From positions 2,542,001 to 2,606,000 of the forward strand of contig NZ_JAJVCN010000002.1 in NCBI RefSeq assembly GCF_021390435.2: a stretch of DNA of 64,000 nt. Reading direction: 5' to 3'. Position 1 is the first letter of the stretch, and the number at the start of each line of letters is the position of its first letter. The notes beneath the pieces were generated by a model. That model did no database searches and was not told where the DNA came from. It was given only the letters and a program-made list of their open reading frames with translations. The DNA is from Kibdelosporangium philippinense (GTDB lineage Bacteria; Actinomycetota; Actinomycetes; Mycobacteriales; Pseudonocardiaceae). Shown in pieces: positions 49,544 through 58,158 of this stretch. The position numbers and the translations under genes are program-made.

Positions 49544-51216
49544 CGGTCGGCTCCCATCCGATGGATCGCGAGCCAGTAGAAGCCGTAGCCAGGCAAGGTC
49601 AGCCGGTACGGCGTGGATTCGATGGGCGCGAACACCACGCCTCCCGTCAACTCCACCGGAAGGCTGCCCGCATAGGAGGAAAGATCGAACGTCGCCTGCT
49701 GCGGGAAACGTGACAAGTTGTTGACGCACAACAAGATGTCGCCGTCCAGCTCCCGGATGTACGCGAGCACACTCGGGTTCGCGCACGTCAGCTCGCTGAA
49801 GGTGCCCATTCCGAACGCGGGATGCTCACGGCGAACCGCCAGCATCCGCCGCGTCCAATGCAGCAGCGAGGACGACGTGTTCAGCTGCGCCTCGACATTC
49901 ACGCCCTGATGACCGTAAACAGGGTCGGCGATCACCGGCAGGTACAGGCGCCCGGGGTCAGTCGATGAGAATCCTGCATTGCGGTCCGGAGTCCACTGCA
50001 TGGGCGTACGGACGCTGTCCCGGTCGCCGAGCCAGATGTTGTCGCCCATACCGATTTCGTCGCCGTAGTACAGAACAGGCGATCCCGGGAGCGACAGCAG
50101 CATCGCAGTGAACAGTTCCAGCTGGTCACGGTCGTTTTCGAGGAGCGGAGCGAGGCGCCTGCGGATGCCGATGTTCGCCTTCATCCGCGGATCTTTGGCG
50201 TATTCCGCGTACATGTAGTCGCGTTCCTCGTCGGTGACCATTTCCAGGGTCAGCTCGTCGTGGTTACGCAGGAAGATGCCCCACTGCGCACCAGAAGGAA
50301 TCGGCGGCGTCTGCGCGAGGATCTCCGAGATCGGCAGCCGGGACTCCCGCCGGACAGCCATGAAAATCCTTGGCATCAACGGAAAATGGAAGGCCATGTG
50401 GCATTCGTCGCCGCCCACTTCCGGATCCCCGAAGTACGCGATCACGTCCGACGGCCACTGGTTGGCCTCGGCGAGCAGGACCCGGCCGGGATACTCGTCA
50501 TCGACGACCTTGCGGCACAGCCTGAGGAAATCGTGGGTCGCGGGCAGATTTTCGCTGCTGGTGCCCTCTTCTTCGAACAGGTAGGGCACGGCGTCCAGCC
50601 GGAAGCCGTCGATCCCCAGGTCCAGCCAGAACCGCAGGACGTCCAACATGGCCTCACCGACAGCAGGGTTCTCGTAGTTGAGGTCCGGCTGGTGGGAGAA
50701 GAACCGGTGCCAGAAGAACTGGCCGCGCACCGGGTCGTAGGTCCAGTTGGAGGTCTCCGTGTCGACGAAGATGATCCGCGCGTCGGAGTACTTGGAGTCG
50801 TCGTCGCTCCACACGTAGTAGTCCCCGAACGGACCGTCCGGATCGGACCGGGACGCCTGGAACCACGGGTGCGCGTCCGAGGTGTGGTTCATCACCAGGT
50901 CGGTGATCACCCGGATGCCGCGCTTGTGTGCTTCGTCCAAAAGGTACACGAAGTCCTCGACAGTGCCGAATTCCGGGAGCACGGCGCGGAAATCGGAGAT
51001 GTCGTAGCCGCCGTCACGCAGTGGCGAGGCGTAGAACGGCGGCAACCAGAGGCAGTCAACGCCGAGCCACTGGATGTAGTCCAGCTTCTCGGCCAGGCCG
51101 CGCAGGTCGCCTGTGCCATCGTTGTTCGAGTCTTGGAAAGCCCGCACGAGCACCTCGTAGAACACCGCGCGTTTGAACCAGTCAGGGTCTTGCGGCAGCG
51201 GCCGTGCCGATTTCAC
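49540..51216 (-). CDS. treS: Maltose alpha-D-glucosyltransferase (trehalose synthase)
   Basis: 558-residue GH13 enzyme that interconverts trehalose and maltose. Signature blocks are VITDLVMNHTSDAHPWFQ, GIDGFRLDAVPYLFEEEGTS with the nucleophile Asp, RVLLAEANQWPSDVIAYFGD with the acid/base Glu, and IFLRNHDELTLEMVTDEERD. The N-terminus (PDWFKRAVFYEVLVRAFQDS) is typical. Start ATG 51216 overlaps the glgE stop. It supplies maltose for the adjacent maltokinase, linking trehalose to glucan synthesis. Confidence 0.95.
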   Translation of the reverse strand: MKSARPLPQDPDWFKRAVFYEVLVRAFQDSNNDGTGDLRGLAEKLDYIQWLGVDCLWLPPFYASPLRDGGYDISDFRAVLPEFGTVEDFVYLLDEAHKRGIRVITDLVMNHTSDAHPWFQASRSDPDGPFGDYYVWSDDDSKYSDARIIFVDTETSNWTYDPVRGQFFWHRFFSHQPDLNYENPAVGEAMLDVLRFWLDLGIDGFRLDAVPYLFEEEGTSSENLPATHDFLRLCRKVVDDEYPGRVLLAEANQWPSDVIAYFGDPEVGGDECHMAFHFPLMPRIFMAVRRESRLPISEILAQTPPIPSGAQWGIFLRNHDELTLEMVTDEERDYMYAEYAKDPRMKANIGIRRRLAPLLENDRDQLELFTAMLLSLPGSPVLYYGDEIGMGDNIWLGDRDSVRTPMQWTPDRNAGFSSTDPGRLYLPVIADPVYGHQGVNVEAQLNTSSSLLHWTRRMLAVRREHPAFGMGTFSELTCANPSVLAYIRELDGDILLCVNNLSRFPQQATFDLSSYAGSLPVELTGGVVFAPIESTPYRLTLPGYGFYWLAIHRMGADR

Positions 51217-53147
51217 TGTTCACCTGCCGAGATGATGTGTGCGACCGCGCGCTGCGGGTCGAGCTTGACGTAGTTGGAGCGGCCCCACGTGAATGTCTCG
51301 CCGCTGACCTCGTCCTTGGCGCTGAACGTTTCCGGCATTGCTTCCAGCGTCACGGTTCCTTCTTGCACGTTGATGGGGTCGAGCGTGACCACGCAGATCA
51401 CGACGTTCCCGGTCGCCGGATCGGTCTTGGAGTAGGCGATCAAGGCGTCGTTGTCGACGTGGTGGAATCGCAGTGTCCGAAGCTGCCGCAGTGCCGGAAG
51501 GGCTCGGCGGATCTCGTTGAGCCGGGTCAGCCAGGGCCGCAGTGGGGCGTCTTCGAGGTTTCGTGGGCGCAGCTCGTATTTTTCCGAGTCGAGGTATTCT
51601 TCGCTGCCTTCACGTACGGCTTGGTGTTCGTAGAGCTCGTATCCTGAATAGACGCCCCATGATGGCGAGAGCGTGGCTGCTAGGGCCGCGCGCAGTGCGA
51701 ACATGGCTGGGCCGCCGTGTTGCAACGACTCGTGCAGGATGTCTGGCGTGTTCACGAACAGGTTTGGCGTGCCTTCGTCCGCGTGTTCGACCAGGCTTTC
51801 GCCGAACTCAGTCAGCTCGGCTTTGGCTGTACGCCAAGTGAAGTACGAATAGTGTTGGGTGAAACCGAGGCGCGACAGGCCATACAGCCGTGCGGGCCGG
51901 GTGAAAGACTCGGACAGGAACAGGACGTCCGGGTGGGTTTGCTTGACCCGCCAGATCAGCCAGTGCCAGAAGTCCGGTGGCTTGGTGTGCGGGTTGTCCA
52001 CTCGGAACACTCGTACGCCGCAGTCGATCCAGTGTTCGACCACCCTGAGCACCTCGTCGTAGAGGCCATCGGGGTCGTTGTCGAAGTTGAGAGGGTAGAT
52101 GTCTTCGTATCGCTTCGGCGGGTTTTCGGCGAACGCGATCGAGCCGTCCGCGCGCGTGGTGAACCACTCCGGATGATCGGCTACCCAAGGATGGTCCGGC
52201 GCGCACTGCAATGCCAGATCCAAGGCGACTTCAAGGCCGAGTTCCTGTGCCTGGACAACGAACTTGTGGAAATCGTCCATTGTGCCCAGTGCTGGGTGTA
52301 CGGCGTCGTGGCCGCCGTACTTGGATCCGATCGCCCAAGGCGAGCCGACATCGTCGGGCTGCGCGGTCACACTGTTGTTGCGGCCCTTGCGGTTCACCTC
52401 GCCGATCGGGTGGATCGGCGGCAAGTAGACCACATCGAAGCCCATGTCCGCGATACGCCTTAGTTCCTTCGCGGCTGTGGCAAAGGTTCCGTGCACCGGC
52501 TCGCCGTTGTCATCCCAGCCACCGGTGGATCGCGGGAACATCTCGTACCACGCGGAGAATCGCGCACGCTCGCGGTCCACCCACACCGTGTGCTGTGTGC
52601 CTCGACTGACCAGTTCGCGCACCGGCTGCTCGCGCATGGCTTGATTGACCACATCGGACATAGCGGGAGCGACTCGTTGCGCTAGCGGCGATTCATCGTC
52701 GAGCAAAGACGCGGCTGCTGCGCGTAGGAGGGTCTTGTCGTTGCGGCGACGCCGCTTTCGGGCCGCACGGTTCAGCAACTGCACGCCAGCGGCCAGGTCG
52801 TTGGCCAACTCGGTCACGCCTTGCTTGGTCTGCAGTTTTGCTTCTATCGCGTGGCGCCATGTTGTCCACGGGTCGCTCCACGCGTCAACGCGGAACGTCC
52901 ACGCGCCTTCACGATCCGGGATGACTGTGGTGTGCCAACGGTCCAGACCCAGGTTGTCTGGGTTCATGTGGTACTCGAAGCCCGCGCCGTCCGGGCCACG
53001 CCACACCACAGTTGCTGCTACGGCGTCATGTCCTTCGCGCCACACGGTTGCCGAGATCGGGATGTGTTCGCCCACAGCGGCTTTCGCGGGATGGCGGCCG
53101 AGCGTTGGCGACACGTCCTCGACTACGAGACGTTCTGTTGCCTTCAT
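51213..53147 (-). CDS. glgE: Alpha-1,4-glucan:maltose-1-phosphate maltosyltransferase
   Basis: 644-residue GH13_3 enzyme that extends glucans with maltosyl units from maltose-1-phosphate, releasing phosphate. The N-terminal domains carry PISATVWREGHDAVAATVVW. Barrel blocks are DVVYLPPIHPIGEVNRKGRN, VRVFRVDNPHTKPPDFWHW with the nucleophile Asp, and DVLFLSESFTRPARLYGL with the acid Glu. Start ATG 53147 overlaps the stop of the NTF2-ankyrin gene, which is therefore the first gene of this operon. GlgE is essential in M. tuberculosis because its substrate is toxic; here the full set GlgE, TreS, Mak, GlgB is present. Confidence 0.95.
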   Translation of the reverse strand: MKATERLVVEDVSPTLGRHPAKAAVGEHIPISATVWREGHDAVAATVVWRGPDGAGFEYHMNPDNLGLDRWHTTVIPDREGAWTFRVDAWSDPWTTWRHAIEAKLQTKQGVTELANDLAAGVQLLNRAARKRRRRNDKTLLRAAAASLLDDESPLAQRVAPAMSDVVNQAMREQPVRELVSRGTQHTVWVDRERARFSAWYEMFPRSTGGWDDNGEPVHGTFATAAKELRRIADMGFDVVYLPPIHPIGEVNRKGRNNSVTAQPDDVGSPWAIGSKYGGHDAVHPALGTMDDFHKFVVQAQELGLEVALDLALQCAPDHPWVADHPEWFTTRADGSIAFAENPPKRYEDIYPLNFDNDPDGLYDEVLRVVEHWIDCGVRVFRVDNPHTKPPDFWHWLIWRVKQTHPDVLFLSESFTRPARLYGLSRLGFTQHYSYFTWRTAKAELTEFGESLVEHADEGTPNLFVNTPDILHESLQHGGPAMFALRAALAATLSPSWGVYSGYELYEHQAVREGSEEYLDSEKYELRPRNLEDAPLRPWLTRLNEIRRALPALRQLRTLRFHHVDNDALIAYSKTDPATGNVVICVVTLDPINVQEGTVTLEAMPETFSAKDEVSGETFTWGRSNYVKLDPQRAVAHIISAGEQ

Positions 53148-54019
53148 GCGAAGAGGGCTCCCACGACCTCCGGCGCCAGCAGCTCACGCGCCAGGTCCTG
53201 CGGGGTACGGCCAAGGTGGTCCGTCGCGTCCGGGCGTGCTCCCGACTCCAGCAGAACCCTTGCGGCTTCCGCGTTGCCGTGACGGACCGCGATGTGCAGC
53301 GGCGTCTGACCAGTCGTCGCGACTGGCGCGTCCACAATGGAACCTGCACGGACAAGGGCTCTGACGGTCTCTGTGTTGCCGTTCTCCGCTGCCTTGTGCA
53401 GCGCGGTCTGGCCGGACCGCTCGGTGACCAGCACGTCCGCGCCGCCGGACAGCAGCGTCCGGATGACCGTGTCGTCACCGCGGACTGCGGCGGCCATCAA
53501 CGGCGTCAGCCCGGATTCCTGGTCGTGCTGGTTGGGGTCGCCGCCGAAGTCCAGCAGCTCCTGGGTTTCCTTGGCGTCACCGCGCGCCGCAGCCTGGTAG
53601 AGGCGCTGCTCGCGGTCCGCGTTGAAGGCGTTGACCTCGGTGTTCGGGTCGAAGTAGACCTTCCAGTGGGTGATCTTGCCTTGGTCGTTGAGGACCAGTT
53701 TGTGCATGTCCTCGATCTCGAACAGCACCTTCGTGCGGGTGTGGCGGCCCTTGGTGTAGACGACCGCGCACGCCGTGTTCCCGTCCACGAACAGCCCACG
53801 CAGCCCGTAGTCAAGGACTTCGGTCGTCTCGGCACGGATCCGGAACGCCTCGGCGACCTCGTTCAGGCCGACGTGCGTGCCCAGATATGGAATCACCTTG
53901 TTCCACTGGTCTTCCGGCAACTCGAGAACGATGGATGGCGAGAGGCCAGCGGTGATGGCGTTCATGTCGCCACGGCCGATGGCGTCGTACCAGCTGTCGA
54001 CGATCTGGCGGGTATCCAT
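53144..54019 (-). CDS. NTF2-like plus ankyrin-repeat protein heading the GlgE operon
   Basis: 291 residues from ATG 54019, with AAAGGAC upstream. The N-terminal ~125 residues form an NTF2-like domain (RQIVDSWYDAIGRGDMNAI, VLDYGLRGLFVDGNTACAVV, KITHWKVYFDPNTEV). The C-terminal part carries about four to five ankyrin repeats: SGLTPLMAAAVRGDDTVIRT, SGQTALHKAAENGNTETVRA and TGQTPLHIAVRHGNAEAARV. Its stop overlaps the glgE start, so it is translationally coupled to glucan synthesis. No catalytic role is apparent; a scaffold or effector-binding regulator is a guess. Confidence 0.82.
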   Translation of the reverse strand: MDTRQIVDSWYDAIGRGDMNAITAGLSPSIVLELPEDQWNKVIPYLGTHVGLNEVAEAFRIRAETTEVLDYGLRGLFVDGNTACAVVYTKGRHTRTKVLFEIEDMHKLVLNDQGKITHWKVYFDPNTEVNAFNADREQRLYQAAARGDAKETQELLDFGGDPNQHDQESGLTPLMAAAVRGDDTVIRTLLSGGADVLVTERSGQTALHKAAENGNTETVRALVRAGSIVDAPVATTGQTPLHIAVRHGNAEAARVLLESGARPDATDHLGRTPQDLARELLAPEVVGALFA

Positions 54020-54136
54020 GATTGTCCTTTCGGCAGAAGGGAATCTCCCCTGAGACAAGCCTGACAGCGATGCCCGCCGTGGACGAGGAACGCCCGCCTA
54101 CTCCGCCGACTGAACGAAGATGTCACCAAGGACATG

Positions 54137-54172
54137 AAAAAACCCCGCGCCTGCCCATGGCAAAACGCGAGG
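54137..54172 (-). terminator. Intrinsic terminator of the lipoprotein gene
   Basis: On the minus strand, CCTCGCG (54172-54166) pairs with CGCGGGG (54149-54143) including one G-U pair. A run of six T follows (54142-54137). This is the clearest intrinsic terminator of the window and ends transcription from the lipoprotein gene at 54230-54703 before the GlgE operon. The promoter of that operon must therefore lie within 54020-54136. Confidence 0.7.
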
Positions 54173-54180
54173 TCAAAGCT

Positions 54181-54222
54181 CGTGAGTGGTTAGCCGCGTT
54201 CTAACCCGGCTAACCACTCACG
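54181..54222. repeat. Hairpin repeat family copy 3
   Basis: CGTGAGTGGTTAGCC (54181-54195) pairs perfectly with GGCTAACCACTCACG (54208-54222) around a loop GCGTTCTAACCC. It lies between the lipoprotein stop (54230) and that gene's T-run terminator. Stem and loop match the copies at 10772 and 15058, with compensating changes at the inner base pairs. Confidence 0.85.
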
Positions 54223-54229
54223 ACCTACC

Positions 54230-54703
54230 TCAGTACCTCCCGATAACGTCCTGGATTAGACCCTCCCGCACCAAGTACGCGTAGTTGAACGTCTCCCCGC
54301 CGCCACCGCGGGTAGTGAACTTGTAGTCCACGACGTACCGGTTGCCATCCCACCGGGTACCGGTGGCCTCATACTTCCCGCCGACCCTGATCACCTCGGG
54401 GTCGAGGAAGCGGTCCATGATGTCCTTTCGAGACGGATAGATCCGGCCGACGCTGTCGAAGCGGGCGTTCTCGGCAAAGGTCGCCGCGACCCCAGCCGAG
54501 TCGCCCGCATTCGCCGCGTCCAAGAACCGTTGCGCCACACCAGGTGCGGCAGCACGGTCCGCTTCGGACAAGGTCTCGTCGACCGAGGGTGCGCTGCTGC
54601 CGGAAGTCACGACCGGCGGCGGCTGGTTCGTCGTTGGCGGTGGTGAGGTGGTGCCGCAAGCCGCTAACAAGAACACCGTCGCGACGGCAAGGTGTATCCG
54701 CAT
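54230..54703 (-). CDS. Small lipoprotein with NTF2-like domain
   Basis: 157 residues. The signal ends with lipobox LLAAC, so Cys16 is lipidated and the protein faces the outside of the membrane. A Thr/Pro/Ser-rich linker follows (PPPTTNQPPPVVTSG). The C-terminal ~110 residues look like an NTF2-fold: VAQRFLDAANAGDSAGVAAT, RKDIMDRFLDPEVIRVGGKY and YAYLVREGLIQDVIGRY. No specific function can be assigned. Monocistronic, with a T-run terminator downstream and two hairpins between its start and the MFS gene. Confidence 0.75.
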   Translation of the reverse strand: MRIHLAVATVFLLAACGTTSPPPTTNQPPPVVTSGSSAPSVDETLSEADRAAAPGVAQRFLDAANAGDSAGVAATFAENARFDSVGRIYPSRKDIMDRFLDPEVIRVGGKYEATGTRWDGNRYVVDYKFTTRGGGGETFNYAYLVREGLIQDVIGRY

Positions 54704-54735
54704 TTCCGTGAATCCTTCTATCAGTGGGGAAGGGG

Positions 54736-54777
54736 TTCTCCGGCCCGGAGGTCAGGGCTTGCCTCCGGGCCGGAGAA
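54736..54777. terminator. Perfect 16-bp GC-rich hairpin downstream of the MFS gene
   Basis: TTCTCCGGCCCGGAGG (54736-54751) pairs perfectly with 54762-54777 around a 10-base loop. It is the second of two hairpins between the MFS stop (54856) and the start of the lipoprotein gene (54703) on the minus strand, and it probably insulates the two. Confidence 0.7.
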
Positions 54778-54809
54778 GGGGACGGTGCAGTGGAAGATGC
54801 ACCCAGTCG

Positions 54810-54845
54810 CCGCGTTCCCCAGAGGGGGGAAGTGTGGGAACGCGG
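54810..54845. terminator. Hairpin immediately after the MFS stop
   Basis: CCGCGTTCCC (54810-54819) pairs perfectly with GGGAACGCGG (54836-54845) around a 16-base loop, 11 bases past the MFS stop on the minus strand. Likely part of a tandem terminator. Confidence 0.6.
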
Positions 54846-54855
54846 TTGCCCCTAG

Positions 54856-56268
54856 TCAGGTGCGACGGCGCAGCAACACCGCGATAACCGCGATGCCGAC
54901 TAGCAATACGCCAACCGCCGCAAGATAAGCAACGTGATAGCCACCGAGCACGCCCGCGGCCGTGCCAGGAGAACCGGCCGACGCGGCCAAAGTAACCAGG
55001 GCCGCGACACCAACACTGCCGCCAAGCTGCTGAGCGGTCACGTTCAAACCACCAGCAACACCATGCTCGTGTTGAGCCACACCGGTCAGCGAAGCCGCGG
55101 TCAGACCGGCGAACGCGACACCCTGGCCAACGCTCATAGTAGCCACGGCAGGAAAGACGTGCAGCCAGTACGAACCCTCAAGCGGAGTCAACGCCCACAG
55201 GCCCAGGCCCGCAGCGATCAGGAACAATCCAAGCAGCAGAAGCGGCCGTTGTCCAACACGGGCCATCATGCGCCCAGCGATGTTCGAACTGACCACGACA
55301 ATCATGCCCATGGGCAAGATCGCGAGCCCGGACTGCAGCGGCGTGTACCCCAGCATCCCTTGCAAATAAAGAGGTGCGAAGAACAGCACACCCAACACCG
55401 CGGTGAAGAACGTAACCGCGGCCACGGTAGCAGCAGTCACCGTACGAATCCGGAAAATCCCAAGCGACAGCAGAGGGTTCGCCACCCGACGCTCCCACAG
55501 CACAAAGCCAACCAGCAACACAACAGACAACACCAGTGAGCCATAAGTACTCACAGAGGTCCAACCAGCGTGATGAGCCTGACTGAACCCAAACACCGCC
55601 AGTAAAAGACCACCGGTCACGGCAGCAGCGCCAACAGTATCCAGCGGCTGCCGAGTCCGGTTGCCCTGAGGCAACACAGACTTGACCATAAGCAGCACAG
55701 CGAGCCCAATGACCACATTGAACACGAACACCGCACGCCAGCTGAACAAGTCAGTCAGCACACCGCCGATCACAACACCCGCGCTGAAGCTGGAAGCCCC
55801 AACGGACGTATAAACAGCAAGTGCCTTGTTCCGTTGCGGCCCCTCAGGAAACATCTCAGTCAACAGAGCCAAGGACGCGGGACCAGACAAAGCCGCCCCC
55901 ACACCCTGCAAAGCCCGAGCGACCATCAACACGGCAGCCGTCGGAGCAACAGCGGCCAGGACGGTCGCCAACGTGAACAACCCAACGCCCAAAGCGAAAA
56001 CCCGGCGACGTCCAAGCACATCAGCCGCCCGCCCGCCGAACAGCAAGAACCCAGCGAACGTAACCGCGTACGAGGTCATAGTCCACTGCAGACCAGAACT
56101 GTCGATACCCAGTTCCTGCCCAATGACAGGCAGCGCTGCGTTGACCACCGCGACGCCACCGGCGTCGAGTGCCAAGGCGGCAGCCAATACCACAACCGCC
56201 AGCCAGCGTGGATTCTGGGACGAACTCCCAGCAACCCCAGTGTCGACCGCGTCGACATTGGTAGACAT
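54856..56268 (-). CDS. MFS drug-exporter-like transporter (DHA2 family)
   Basis: 470-residue membrane protein with about 14 hydrophobic segments. The N-terminal ALDAGGVAVVNAALPVIGQE corresponds to the DHA2 motif LDxxxVNxALP, and FLLFGGRAADVLGRRRVFAL contains the MFS motif A. GLQWTMTSYAVT is the typical TM2 block. DHA2 pumps export drugs, dyes or endogenous metabolites by proton antiport. It lies 13 bases downstream of an SDR gene; both are probably controlled by the divergent LysR regulator. Confidence 0.88.
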   Translation of the reverse strand: MSTNVDAVDTGVAGSSSQNPRWLAVVVLAAALALDAGGVAVVNAALPVIGQELGIDSSGLQWTMTSYAVTFAGFLLFGGRAADVLGRRRVFALGVGLFTLATVLAAVAPTAAVLMVARALQGVGAALSGPASLALLTEMFPEGPQRNKALAVYTSVGASSFSAGVVIGGVLTDLFSWRAVFVFNVVIGLAVLLMVKSVLPQGNRTRQPLDTVGAAAVTGGLLLAVFGFSQAHHAGWTSVSTYGSLVLSVVLLVGFVLWERRVANPLLSLGIFRIRTVTAATVAAVTFFTAVLGVLFFAPLYLQGMLGYTPLQSGLAILPMGMIVVVSSNIAGRMMARVGQRPLLLLGLFLIAAGLGLWALTPLEGSYWLHVFPAVATMSVGQGVAFAGLTAASLTGVAQHEHGVAGGLNVTAQQLGGSVGVAALVTLAASAGSPGTAAGVLGGYHVAYLAAVGVLLVGIAVIAVLLRRRT

Positions 56269-56281
56269 GGTTTCTCCAAAT

Positions 56282-57142
56282 TCATGGGCACGGCTCAGCT
56301 TGGCCGTGCGGATCGAGGTCCGTGCCGAGCGATGTCGCTCGCCACGTGTCCAGCTCGGTGTGCAGGGTGTCCAGCCGCGCCGTGATCGCCTCGTAGGCGT
56401 CCGTGCCGAGCACGAGACGCAGGGGAGTGTTGTCGGCGTCGAGCGCGGCGCGGATCGCGGCGGCGGCTTTCACCGGGTCGCCCGGTTGGGTGCCGTCCAT
56501 GCCGCGGATCTGCTTGCGGAGTGGTTCCATCACGTCGTCGTAGTCCGGGATCGGCGTGCCCCAGCGCAGCGGTGTGCCCGCGAAGCCGGTACGGAACGCA
56601 CCGGGTTCGGGGATCAGCACCTTGATGCCGAACTGCGCCACTTCGGCCGCGAGGCCCTCGGAGTAGCCCTCCAGGGCGAACTTCGCCGTGCAGTAGGCCG
56701 AAAAGCCTGGCCAGACCACCTGGCCGCCCATGCTGGACATCTGCACGATCGCGCCGCTGCGCCTGCCCCGCATGTGCGGCAGTACCGCCCGGGTCAGCGC
56801 GATCGGACGGTGCACATGGACATCCAGTAGTGCGCGCAGTTCGGCGTCCGGTGTTTCCTCGGCGGCGCCGATGAAGCCGTGGCCTGCGTTGTTCACCAGT
56901 ACGTCGATACGGCCGTGCCAGGTGATGGTGTCCTGCACGGCGTTGGCGATCTCGGTGCTGTTGGTGACGTCTAACCGCAACGGCGTGACGTGATCCGGTG
57001 CCAGGGAGGCCAGTTCGCTGAGAGCGTCGACGTTGCGCGCCGTGGCGACGACAGTGTCGCCAGCGGCAAGCGCTTCTTGCGCGATCGCCCGGCCGAGCCC
57101 CGAAGAGCAGCCGGTGATCAACCACACCCGCGAGTCAGTCAT
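56282..57142 (-). CDS. SDR family NAD(P)-dependent oxidoreductase
   Basis: 286 residues of the classical short-chain dehydrogenase type. The cofactor motif is VWLITGCSSGLGRAIAQEAL (TGxxxGxG) at residues 6-25, NNAGHGFIGAAEE near 88, the catalytic Ser in IVQMSSMGGQVVW, and YCTAKFALEGYSEGLA as YxxxK. A C-terminal extension of about 40 residues is typical of the DR-type subgroup. Substrate unknown. Divergent from lysR by 125 bases, and followed on the same strand by the MFS exporter gene, suggesting modification then efflux of a toxic compound. Confidence 0.88.
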   Translation of the reverse strand: MTDSRVWLITGCSSGLGRAIAQEALAAGDTVVATARNVDALSELASLAPDHVTPLRLDVTNSTEIANAVQDTITWHGRIDVLVNNAGHGFIGAAEETPDAELRALLDVHVHRPIALTRAVLPHMRGRRSGAIVQMSSMGGQVVWPGFSAYCTAKFALEGYSEGLAAEVAQFGIKVLIPEPGAFRTGFAGTPLRWGTPIPDYDDVMEPLRKQIRGMDGTQPGDPVKAAAAIRAALDADNTPLRLVLGTDAYEAITARLDTLHTELDTWRATSLGTDLDPHGQAEPCP

Positions 57143-57267
57143 GGAAGGTCCTCCTGGTCTGGACCGGTAAGCCCTGCACGATCAAGAAATCACGGGAACT
57201 TCACGCAAGTCCAAGACCCTTGGTCATACGCTGACTGCATAGATCACGTACCTAGGGGGACAAGACC

Positions 57268-58158
57268 ATGGACGTCGACACTCGCGTCCTGCGTTATTTC
57301 GTGGCCGTTGCCGAGCATTTGAGCTTCACGCGAGCCGCCGAGCAGCTGTTCGTCTCGCAACCGGCGCTCAGCAGGCAGATCCGTCAGCTCGAGGTGGATC
57401 TGAAGATCAACCTGTTCGAACGGACCAGCAGGGAGGTCAGCCTGACGGCGGCGGGCGACGCGCTGCTGCCCATCGCGAAGGGCATCATCGCGCAGTGGCA
57501 AGCCGCGCAGCGCACGGCACGTGGCATCGCCGCGGTGGAGTCGCGCGTGCTGCGGATCGGGTTCGAAGCGACTGGTGCTGGCCCACTGACAACAAAGGCT
57601 CGAACGACCTTCGCCGCACGTCACCCGGACGTCACGATCGAGCCGAAGCGCTTCGACTGGGGCGGTGAAGTGGCCGCACTGCGCGATGGCCTGGTGGATA
57701 CGGCGTTTCTGTGGCTGCCTGCCGACACGACCGGGCTGCACACCGAAATCGTCGCGGTCGAGCAGCGGCTGGTCGGATTCTCCGCGACGCACCGGCTGGC
57801 GGCGAAGGACAGCGTGTCCATCATGGACCTGAAGGACGAGCCGCTGATGTGGACACGCAAGGCGCCAAAGCACTGGGTGGACTGGTGGGCGGTGAACCCG
57901 CGGCCGGACGGATCGGAACCCCTGTGGGGGCCGGAGAACGACAACGTCGAGGAAATGCTTGAGCACGTCGCCGCGGGCGCGGCGGTCTGCATCGGCCCGG
58001 AATCGATGGCCGCCTACTACGCCCGTCCCGATCTGGTGTGGCGGCCGATCACCGACATCCCGCCGCTGCGGATCGCCCTGGCGCGACCGGCGACCAGCAC
58101 GAATCCGCTGGTCGCCGCCTTCGCCGACGTGGTCAAAGAGCTGTCCGAAGTGGACTAG
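57268..58158 (+). CDS. LysR family transcriptional regulator
   Basis: 296 residues from ATG 57268. The winged HTH reads LSFTRAAEQLFVSQPALSRQ then IRQLEVDLKINLFERTSREV. The C-terminal effector domain is a two-lobed periplasmic-binding-like fold (VLRIGFEATGAGPLTTKA and MAAYYARPDLVWRPITD). As usual for LysR, it is divergent from a putative target (SDR/MFS). No unambiguous T-N11-A operator was fixed in the 125-base gap. Convergent with the SDR gene at 58155, with a 4-base overlap. Confidence 0.88.
   Translation: MDVDTRVLRYFVAVAEHLSFTRAAEQLFVSQPALSRQIRQLEVDLKINLFERTSREVSLTAAGDALLPIAKGIIAQWQAAQRTARGIAAVESRVLRIGFEATGAGPLTTKARTTFAARHPDVTIEPKRFDWGGEVAALRDGLVDTAFLWLPADTTGLHTEIVAVEQRLVGFSATHRLAAKDSVSIMDLKDEPLMWTRKAPKHWVDWWAVNPRPDGSEPLWGPENDNVEEMLEHVAAGAAVCIGPESMAAYYARPDLVWRPITDIPPLRIALARPATSTNPLVAAFADVVKELSEVD

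Noticed and set aside
57143..57267. LysR operator of T-N11-A form
   Set aside because: Several loose matches exist but none is clearly palindromic, so no site was claimed.
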